Shown here piece by piece: positions 57,724-64,000 of a DNA stretch of 64,000 nt. How positions within the stretch are numbered: position 1 is the stretch's first letter; each line of letters starts with the position of its first letter. Made by a program: the position numbers and the translations under genes. The DNA comes from Erythrobacteraceae bacterium (GTDB lineage: Bacteria; Pseudomonadota; Alphaproteobacteria; Sphingomonadales; Sphingomonadaceae). The notes beneath the pieces are model-generated. The model ran no database searches. It was not told the DNA's origin and saw only the letters and a list, made by a program, of their open reading frames with translations. The stretch spans positions 1 to 64,000 of the forward strand of contig JAIXPX010000041.1 in the NCBI GenBank assembly GCA_027486035.1, given 5' to 3'.

Positions 57724-58935
57724 TTAATCTCCCGGACCGCTAAAATCTGATTTCAGAGCCACTACACTTTTATTTAGGTATGATAGTGTTCGAACAACGG
57801 CCGCTTCGATTGTGCACTCAGATGAGAGCGATACGGTTGGAATTCCCCAGTGCCCGTAAAGCAACTCCATCGATGAACTGTGACTAACAAAAACGCCGCA
57901 ATCGGGGTTTTCGTCTGGGCGGCAGACGTAATCTGCAACGGAAATCAGATCCGCCTTGCGGCTATCGTAGCGATGGACTGGATGTAATTTGATAATAACT
58001 GGACAGGTTGAAACCGCCCGGAGCGCGATAAGGAACGAAATTTCCAGATCCAAGGACGGAAAAGATGATGCTAGAAAAACTGCATTAGCACCATGACGAT
58101 TTGCCTCAAGCACCTCATAAGGAGAATGAACCATGAACTCGCCGATTTTCTCATAATAACGGCGAAATACGTCGGCCGAATCCTTGTCCCGGACAAGCGC
58201 TTTACACACCGAGCCGCCACGATATCGAAACGGAATATCCGGATCCAAGCGACCATGCTGAACGAGAGAGATGCGTTGCGCCGCGTGCGACAATACAAAA
58301 GACCAACGTTGGTAATGACAATCCGTCACGAATAGATCTGATTCGCGGGACTTCGCAAATTTAACCAAAATCAAGAGCTCAATTGCGTCCCTCGCATGGA
58401 GAAAAAGCGAAATTCTATCAGAATTCAGCGAAAGAATTCGATGTAGCAAGCGAACGACATCACAAATTACGAATAAGCGATCTCGCTGACGCATAAGGGG
58501 CCCGACCCCAACGAAGATCTTATTGGGATTGATGACCTTCGGCTCACCAGCACCGAGTTTCGCTACTGCAGAGCGGACCAAGATTTCGTTCGTCGAAGTT
58601 GAAGGGACGGCCCAGGCGGCGCGACAAAACGCCACTCGCTTTGCGGGCAACAGGGGAAAAAAGCAAAGCAAAGCGGCCTTACTGATAAGAAACGCCGGAA
58701 TAGACACGGCAATAAGCCATAAAAAACCGGACGTCAAAAAACCTAGGCGTTTCCTCAACGCAACCTGCTTCAGCACTTTGTAATCGAAATAGGCCACGCC
58801 TATTGAAAATTTCTCGCGATCGCGTTTATCCAAATCTAGCTCGTTGCGCAGGGCATGTAAAACGAGATCATAGTCAGACCAAGAGTTGGTTGGCACAAAC
58901 CGGCCTTCAATCTCCTCGCTTTGCCTAGGACCCAT
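57724..58935 (-). CDS. GT-B-like protein of unknown family, candidate nonulosonate glycosyltransferase
   Basis: A 403-residue protein that I do not recognise as a family. It has a hydrophobic segment of about 30 residues (68-97: LWLIAVSIPAFLISKAALLCFFPLLP), so it is membrane-associated. The second half resembles GT-B transferases: SLVQHGRLDPDIPFRYRGG, VIIKLHPVHRYDSRK (an HP motif) and CGVFVSHSSSMELLYGHWGIPTVSLS (an SSSxE motif). HP plus SS-type motifs occur in transferases that use CMP- or CDP-linked donors. It overlaps the wzy stop by 11 bases and is AT-rich like its neighbours. Confidence 0.6.
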   Translation of the reverse strand: MGPRQSEEIEGRFVPTNSWSDYDLVLHALRNELDLDKRDREKFSIGVAYFDYKVLKQVALRKRLGFLTSGFLWLIAVSIPAFLISKAALLCFFPLLPAKRVAFCRAAWAVPSTSTNEILVRSAVAKLGAGEPKVINPNKIFVGVGPLMRQRDRLFVICDVVRLLHRILSLNSDRISLFLHARDAIELLILVKFAKSRESDLFVTDCHYQRWSFVLSHAAQRISLVQHGRLDPDIPFRYRGGSVCKALVRDKDSADVFRRYYEKIGEFMVHSPYEVLEANRHGANAVFLASSFPSLDLEISFLIALRAVSTCPVIIKLHPVHRYDSRKADLISVADYVCRPDENPDCGVFVSHSSSMELLYGHWGIPTVSLSSECTIEAAVVRTLSYLNKSVVALKSDFSGPGD

Positions 58936-60244
58936 GGCTATCGACTCTGATGCAATTTCTTATAAAAATATAAATCGCAGGATATTGGAGCGCCAATATA
59001 AACACGTCCCATGGTATAAGAGTGCCTCGGAGCATGCTGAAAAGGCGAATAAATTCCGCCATAAAAATTGGCATTAGCCACACATTCCCGCGCACGACAG
59101 CGGACTCATGCAAGCGACTGATAATAAGAGCGTATATGGCAAGAGGTGCCCATGACAACAGGAAACCATGAAAATTCAGGTAGAGGTCGGTATCAAGTGG
59201 CCATTGTTGCGTCGCACTTTCTCTGTACCAATGATCTGGATAAAATTCTTTCGTCAACATCACGCTAAGATCGAAATCTGCATCCGATCCTAGCCGTCCG
59301 ATGACCTGCAGAGGCTTGGTGAAAACCTGCCCTGTGGTTTGAAGAAAGCCAGAATCACGCGTAGTTACAATAAAATCATGAAGCTGATAGGCATTGAAAT
59401 AGTTGATCAGCATCTCGAGAAAATAGGCTGAAGATGCATAGAAGCCGCCCGTTCGGACGAGGGTGGTCAAATACAATAAAACGAAAAAGCCGACACTCGA
59501 CAAAAGAATCGTTTTAAGATTAGGTCTCAAGCGGACTAACCAGGGGGTTAGAAAAAGTACCATAAGGATGAAAAATCTACCCTTGAATCCCCCCGCAAAC
59601 GCCTGAAGGCCGATAGATATGATGGTCAAGGTAATCGGCAGCGCCTTCGCATTGCCCGCCCGTTGGGTCCAAAGGCCAAGGCAAAAGACAAGCGCGTTAC
59701 CAACTGTAATGAGGATGAAATTTAATCCCCCGTGCCCGGCCCGGCCTGATAGGTAGGTGACGCTGTAATTCGTTACCCATTGTGCGACGCCTCCAGTAGC
59801 CTGCAAAAATAGGAAAACGAGCAGGACGTTCGCTGCGAAAAGTGCATAGATCGGCGGTTTGATAATTTTAAGTTCGGAAAATTTGGGCAAAGCCCCGCCC
59901 TCTCGGCCGATAAAGGCGCGGAAACAAAAAAACAGTACTAAGAACGTAAATTCGGCCTGAAACAGGACGTACTTTGACATCTCGTCCCAAAAAACCTGCT
60001 GCCCGCCAGGCAATACATACGTCCATCCCACGAGTGATAGGAAAAGACTAATCGAACTCGGCACCACCACGTACAATGCGAAAAATGCGAACACTATGTT
60101 ATTTGGATGTAATACCGAACCAGGCCGAAAACTCAGATATGTGATCAGAATAATTATCGAGAGATAGGCGCTGCCCCAAGCGCTAACATACAATAGCCCA
60201 TTTAGAACAAGAAACGCTGGAACGTATAGTGCCCCAAAGATCAT
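58925..60244 (-). CDS. wzy: O-antigen polymerase-like membrane protein (Wzy)
   Basis: A 439-residue protein with ten to twelve predicted membrane helices, starting MIFGALYVPAFLVLNGLLYVSAWGSAYLSIIILITYLSFRPG, with a large loop between about 300 and 370 rich in polar residues (TGQVFTKPLQVIGRLGSDADFDLSVMLTKEFYPDHWYRESA). That layout, no other recognisable domain and the place next to a flippase are how Wzy polymerases are identified. The AT-rich composition agrees with horizontal transfer. Sequence alone is weak evidence, as Wzy proteins share little identity. Confidence 0.8.
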   Translation of the reverse strand: MIFGALYVPAFLVLNGLLYVSAWGSAYLSIIILITYLSFRPGSVLHPNNIVFAFFALYVVVPSSISLFLSLVGWTYVLPGGQQVFWDEMSKYVLFQAEFTFLVLFFCFRAFIGREGGALPKFSELKIIKPPIYALFAANVLLVFLFLQATGGVAQWVTNYSVTYLSGRAGHGGLNFILITVGNALVFCLGLWTQRAGNAKALPITLTIISIGLQAFAGGFKGRFFILMVLFLTPWLVRLRPNLKTILLSSVGFFVLLYLTTLVRTGGFYASSAYFLEMLINYFNAYQLHDFIVTTRDSGFLQTTGQVFTKPLQVIGRLGSDADFDLSVMLTKEFYPDHWYRESATQQWPLDTDLYLNFHGFLLSWAPLAIYALIISRLHESAVVRGNVWLMPIFMAEFIRLFSMLRGTLIPWDVFILALQYPAIYIFIRNCIRVDSHGS

Positions 60245-61635
60245 AACAGGCGCTCCTTGAGAAGATCACGTCTTAAATTAAGCACATCCCGCATGAAGGC
60301 ACCAAGAGCCAAAAAACCAACAATAACGCCAAATACGCCAAAACCAATTCGACTCACCGCCCCCCATTGTTGGATTGAAGCTGTAAATCCAAGAAGGATG
60401 AACCAAATTGATGCATCTTTCCATTCAATGTTTGGCAAATCCGGACTTGCGTTTACGATGGTGGCAACAGCAACCGCCATCAGAGAATAAGCAGCAATGG
60501 TCGTAAAGGGACCGACGATGATTCCGAACTCCGGCATAAGCGCCAAGTTCAAGGCAATTTTTAAAACCGTAGCGCCGACTGCAACCGCTGCCAATAGGTA
60601 CGTTTTTTTTGCATAATTTATGAGCCGACCCCAAGTTTGAAAGGCTACGGATGCAAAAGCGCCCAGGGAAACAAGCGGTATAAGATCAAATCCTTCAGCG
60701 TAGCGGCCGGGAATCGTAGCGGTTGCGACATTGGGCCCGAACAACATCATCACGACGGCACCAAGAGCGCAGGACGATAGAACGATAGATGAATCTAATC
60801 GAACGGCATCAAACCGCCGCTCCGCCAGGGCTGAGAAAAATCGGGGATTAAGTGCATTTAGAAGTCCGTTCGCGACGAGGACGAGGAGCATCCCTAGATT
60901 ATATCCGATACTATAAATGCCGGTGAGTTCTTTGCTGAAAAATCGGTCAATCATAATGCGATCGATCTGAACGAGCAGGGTTAAGCAAAGCATGTAAGGA
61001 ATAAGGGGGCAGCTATATGAAATGAAGGACTTAAGGACCTTAAAGGAAAATACCCATGGGCGGTCATTCTGTAAAAAAAGGAGTAAATAGGCGGCTATCA
61101 TGAACCCCGCGATGGCCTCTGTGTACAAAATCGCGAGATAGCGATCTGAGCTCAATTGCATGAGTAGCATTAACGCCACGGCAAACCCAACAGCAGATCG
61201 GCCCATGACGATGGCGAACAAGAGACCACTCTGTCCGCGTGCAGTCAAAATCTGTACAAATAAGGACTCTGCGATCTGACCAATTACGACCCCGAGCAAG
61301 AACCAAAGCGTAAATGCAGGAAGATTCAGGAAACTAGCGATAATATTTGCATTCCAAAGGCCAATGCATGCAGCGATTATCAGGGGAATTCCTACCGCAG
61401 CCAGCGTGGTCCCGACCAATTCAGAATCGGATTGGCCATCCTCGTAAATAAAGCGGCCAATAGCCGTATGCATATTTGCCGTCAAAATGATCCCAAGAAT
61501 CCAAATGTAAGAGAAAAAGAGGCTTGTTATACCGTATTCATGGGCTTCTAGAAATTGGCTATATATGAGCAGCGACGCAAGAGGCATGAATTTTCCGGCG
61601 GCCACAACTCCAAGATGATAAATTATCGGTTTCAT
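60241..61635 (-). CDS. wzx: Polysaccharide flippase (Wzx/MATE-like)
   Basis: A 464-residue membrane protein with about 12-14 helices, beginning MKPIIYHLGVVAAGKFMPLASLLIYSQFLEAHEYGITSLFFSYIWILG, the usual start of oligosaccharide flippases. Later it has CPLIPYMLCLTLLVQIDRIMIDRFFSKELTGIYSIGYNLGMLL, typical of the Wzx/RfbX family. It moves lipid-linked repeat units to the periplasmic side for polymerisation by Wzy. It overlaps wzy by four bases. Confidence 0.9.
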   Translation of the reverse strand: MKPIIYHLGVVAAGKFMPLASLLIYSQFLEAHEYGITSLFFSYIWILGIILTANMHTAIGRFIYEDGQSDSELVGTTLAAVGIPLIIAACIGLWNANIIASFLNLPAFTLWFLLGVVIGQIAESLFVQILTARGQSGLLFAIVMGRSAVGFAVALMLLMQLSSDRYLAILYTEAIAGFMIAAYLLLFLQNDRPWVFSFKVLKSFISYSCPLIPYMLCLTLLVQIDRIMIDRFFSKELTGIYSIGYNLGMLLVLVANGLLNALNPRFFSALAERRFDAVRLDSSIVLSSCALGAVVMMLFGPNVATATIPGRYAEGFDLIPLVSLGAFASVAFQTWGRLINYAKKTYLLAAVAVGATVLKIALNLALMPEFGIIVGPFTTIAAYSLMAVAVATIVNASPDLPNIEWKDASIWFILLGFTASIQQWGAVSRIGFGVFGVIVGFLALGAFMRDVLNLRRDLLKERLL

Positions 61636-61647
61636 GGACCAAAAAAT

Positions 61648-62427
61648 CTATATCGAGAAGCCGTCATCGACAATTAAATTTTGCCCTGCGATGTGGCGTG
61701 ATGCGTCCGACAAAAGAAAAACTACCGAGCCAACGACATCGTCACTACTCAACAATCCCTTGTTCAAGCAATGTCGTCCGTAGTTTTCGACAAAAGAGCG
61801 ATCTTGACCTGTCATTATTCCGCCGGGACTGATACAATTTGCACGGAAGGAACCACCCCGCCCCTTCATATATGCATTGATATACCTAGTTACGTGCTCG
61901 AGGCCTGATTTTATCGCTGCGTATTCGACGGGCATCGTCATGTCGGTGCCGTCGTAGATTTCGAATCTTGGCGGTAGCGATCCGTATATCGACGATAAAT
62001 TCACCAAAGAGAAAGGATGGTTATTGGAATTCGTATAGTTTGCACAAACCTGCATGAACAGAAAATATCCGCCCAAATGAAGCGACAAATTTTCACAAAA
62101 ATCCTTGTATTCGACGTCGAAAAATTTGCGCCCATAGTTTTCATTTCGCGGATACGCGGCATTCACTGCACCATTGATGAGGCCAATGTCCTTGTGCACG
62201 CTGGCAAAAACTGATAGTATTGATGATTTAGTTGTCATATCCACGGTTACGCGGTGGAGGCGATTTTCATTTTCAACTTCAATTTCGTTTAATAGTTTAG
62301 CGTCTCGATCTAGAGCCACTACGTTTGCGCCCGCTCGCAGAGCCGCTTTCGTAATTGCCCGGCCAATCTGGCCCGCGGCCCCCATTACCAATATCGTCTT
62401 GTCTTCAAGATTGATTACATCATTCAT
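61648..62427 (-). CDS. SDR oxidoreductase, PtmA-like
   Basis: A 259-residue classical short-chain dehydrogenase. Cofactor loop GAAGQIGRAITKA (about 16-28), Asp40 region VALDRDAKLL suggesting NAD preference, catalytic Ser in VNLSSIYGS and Tyr/Lys in EYAAIKSGLEHV. The C-terminal GQNLIVDDGFSI is typical. Placed after a cytidylyltransferase gene, it matches ptmA of Campylobacter legionaminic-acid loci, where the role of the SDR is still debated. It overlaps the upstream gene by 8 bases. Confidence 0.85.
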   Translation of the reverse strand: MNDVINLEDKTILVMGAAGQIGRAITKAALRAGANVVALDRDAKLLNEIEVENENRLHRVTVDMTTKSSILSVFASVHKDIGLINGAVNAAYPRNENYGRKFFDVEYKDFCENLSLHLGGYFLFMQVCANYTNSNNHPFSLVNLSSIYGSLPPRFEIYDGTDMTMPVEYAAIKSGLEHVTRYINAYMKGRGGSFRANCISPGGIMTGQDRSFVENYGRHCLNKGLLSSDDVVGSVVFLLSDASRHIAGQNLIVDDGFSI

Positions 62428-63103
62428 GGGTGAAAAATGCCTCTGCTATTCGGAAGTCGTATTCATCATCAATGTCGATTGCTCTTTCTTTGGGTACTAA
62501 GACAGCTTTCACTCGGCCATCGAATAATCGATCTTGTGCGAGTACAAAATCTGGTCTGGTTACATATGCGACGGTACTTATGTCATATACCGGAGGCACG
62601 TCTTGGCGGCGTTCAAACACGGTGCTCCCGAGCACGACGTGGGCGTATCCATTTTCGTCATTCGAAATCATGTTGAAGTACGGACTTCGCGCAGAATTAG
62701 TCACCGTGATGACCGCGTCTGTGGTTTCGTCAAATGCTTGCAAGCATTTTTCAACGTCAGCCCGCGCTCGGAGAGGGCTTGTTGCCGGAAGGCTCAGGAA
62801 GGTGTCGAACTTCAGGCCCAATACAACTCGGACATACTCTACGGCATGCCGCCACGCTAACCATTCTGGTGAGGTGTCTGTAGCGAGGTAGGAAGGCCTG
62901 TCTATTACATCTGCCCCGAGTGCGCCAGCTAACTCTGCAATTTCTCTGTCCTCGGTAGATACAAACACCCTCTCTACGATATGCAGTTCCTGTGCCATCC
63001 GTACGCTGTGGGCTAGAAGTGGCATGCCACCTAGAATTTTTAGGTTTTTTCGAGGGACTCCCTTGGATCCGCCCCTGGCAAATATGAACGCAAATATCGT
63101 CAT
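62420..63103 (-). CDS. Acylneuraminate (probably legionaminate) cytidylyltransferase, PtmB/LegF-like
   Basis: A 227-residue NeuA-family enzyme that activates a nonulosonic acid with CTP to its CMP-form. The CTP-binding motif IFARGGSKGVPRKNLKILGGMPLLAHSV is intact. FVSTEDREIAELAGALGADVIDRPSYLATD and the later LPATSPLRARADVEKCLQAFDETTDAVITV are all family hallmarks. Sialic, pseudaminic and legionaminic acid synthetases cannot be told apart safely by eye; the ptmF-ptmB-ptmA-like order favours legionaminate. Confidence 0.9.
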   Translation of the reverse strand: MTIFAFIFARGGSKGVPRKNLKILGGMPLLAHSVRMAQELHIVERVFVSTEDREIAELAGALGADVIDRPSYLATDTSPEWLAWRHAVEYVRVVLGLKFDTFLSLPATSPLRARADVEKCLQAFDETTDAVITVTNSARSPYFNMISNDENGYAHVVLGSTVFERRQDVPPVYDISTVAYVTRPDFVLAQDRLFDGRVKAVLVPKERAIDIDDEYDFRIAEAFFTHE

Positions 63104-63158
63104 GACCGACCTTTTTAAATCACGAATGTCCTCGTGATGTTCGTGCGAAATATTTTTG

Positions 63159-64000
63159 TCAGATTTTTACAACAGATTTTGAGAGAGCGGATAGTTCCGC
63201 TGCCGCAATTATCTTCATAGTGCGGTGGCCTTCGGCCAACGAACATGCGTTTTTCCGCCCGCTTAAAATGTCTTCGTGCATAGCACGATATGTTTCATCC
63301 CGGTCGATGGGAAATAATTCGCTTTCGTGATTTATTATCAATTCGTTTCGTACCAGATCGGCTACGAACGTCCGATCGTTCGTATTTGCGATTATAAATC
63401 TTCGGCCGGGATGATCTAGGTAGTTAAGCTGTAATTGTGCAATAGCGCAATTCCGATGCGCCATATGCAACGCAAATACATCATCAGAATTGATCGGAAG
63501 CTTACTTAGGCGTCCCCCAGTTGCAAAAACTTGTGTGCAATCTCCGAATAAGAATTCTAAATAATCTAGTTCATGGCTCAGATCTCGCAACACCCCGCCG
63601 CCTTGATTTGCATGAGCGGAATAGGATTTGCGGTAATCGGTGCCTGGACGCCAATCTGGCAGATACTGTCCTGCGTAGGCCATTACTGAAACGCATCGTT
63701 CGCCCTGCAGTTTTTCACGGAGCCGTTTGATGATTGGGTGAAATCTTAGATTGTAAGCTACGTGGCAACTGGAGAACGGCAGACAAGGAAGATTGTCTGG
63801 TGAGTGAAAGAGCGGTTTTTCTACAAGAACTTTGCCAGCGAACCCAAATCCTGCAAGTTCCAGCAGGCTGCTTCGATGAAGTCCCGTAGCATTTGCAATT
63901 ACTGCATAATCTGGCTTTTTGGCAGATAGCGCATGCTGCAGTGTGGTGTAGCGAGGATAGGGCATTTCGCTTGCGTGGCGGCTCAACACGACAACATCGT
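63159..64000 (-). CDS. Gfo/Idh/MocA family oxidoreductase, PtmF-like (5' part outside window)
   Basis: An NAD-dependent sugar-type oxidoreductase, cut by the right edge. The frame stays open past the GTG at 63989 to the window end (DVVVLSRHASE), which is the second strand of the Rossmann fold, so the first 30 or so residues are missing. Visible are KPDYAVIANATGLHRSSLLELAGFGFAGKVLVEKPLFHS (the EKP motif), CHVAYNLRFHPIIKRL and GGGVLRDLSHELDYLEFLFGDC. It precedes the cytidylyltransferase in the operon, like ptmF in Campylobacter. Codon use is AT-rich. More of the locus must lie to the right. Confidence 0.87.
   Translation of the reverse strand, partial: DVVVLSRHASEMPYPRYTTLQHALSAKKPDYAVIANATGLHRSSLLELAGFGFAGKVLVEKPLFHSPDNLPCLPFSSCHVAYNLRFHPIIKRLREKLQGERCVSVMAYAGQYLPDWRPGTDYRKSYSAHANQGGGVLRDLSHELDYLEFLFGDCTQVFATGGRLSKLPINSDDVFALHMAHRNCAIAQLQLNYLDHPGRRFIIANTNDRTFVADLVRNELIINHESELFPIDRDETYRAMHEDILSGRKNACSLAEGHRTMKIIAAAELSALSKSVVKI

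Overview
The window reads as a high-GC alphaproteobacterial chromosome, most likely Sphingomonadales and probably Erythrobacteraceae. That placement rests on gene order (rho, mnmE, mnmG, rsmG, parA, parB), gene content and codon use, and was not tested by phylogeny. The first 9 kb is the chromosome-partition neighbourhood close to the origin: the 3' end of rho, a BLUF photoreceptor, a dienelactone hydrolase, mnmE, mnmG, rsmG, parA and parB. It is studded with 16-bp parS centromere sites. Seven lie between 1915 and 6692, five of them inside coding sequence, where they add peptides such as MFHVKH, NVSRET or VPRET to tRNA- and rRNA-modification enzymes and to a hydrolase. An eighth parS lies alone at 35467, next to a bactofilin gene. 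No oriC was recognised.

From about 8.5 to 47 kb the window holds ordinary housekeeping genes, densely packed on both strands. They include a free-methionine-sulfoxide reductase, a membrane-anchored sorbosone-dehydrogenase-like propeller, an acyl-CoA dehydrogenase, TsaC, a GIN-domain lipoprotein, CarD, FdxA, an Suv3-like helicase, M23 peptidases, HemB, two tandem GNATs, a gamma-carbonic anhydrase, and a ligase-associated repair pair (ATP-dependent ligase and exonuclease). Further on come ClpA, a quinone reductase, a GST, TrcR, an acyl-CoA ligase, bactofilin with its M23 partner, ProA, NadD, RsfS, RlmH, an EnvC-like factor, CtpA, DsbB, Coq7, a PhyH-type dioxygenase and a UDP-glucuronate-4-epimerase-like enzyme. 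A dispersed intergenic repeat (33422 and 39805) occurs twice; one copy sits just before rlmH, which appears to start with ATT.

From about 47.6 kb the character changes. There is an integrative-element segment (an unknown gene, a small HGG-motif protein, an XRE regulator and a tyrosine recombinase). It is followed by a 14-kb, tightly packed minus-strand surface-polysaccharide operon that becomes clearly AT-richer towards the right edge and runs out of the window.

Read in transcription order (right to left) the operon holds a Gfo/Idh oxidoreductase, a CMP-nonulosonate synthetase and an SDR (a ptmF-ptmB-ptmA-like order, as in legionaminate loci). Then come a Wzx flippase, a Wzy polymerase, an unassigned GT-B-like protein, wbuX-wbuY-wbuZ, fnlA-fnlB-fnlC, wbuB and a NUDIX hydrolase. 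The best reading is a Wzy-dependent glycan containing N-acetimidoyl-L-fucosamine (from UDP-L-FucNAc plus the WbuXYZ amidination set) and a legionaminic-acid-type nonulosonate. The unassigned protein is the best candidate in view for the nonulosonate transferase. No tRNA, rRNA, CRISPR array or insertion sequence was recognised, and no stretch above 300 bases lacks a gene.
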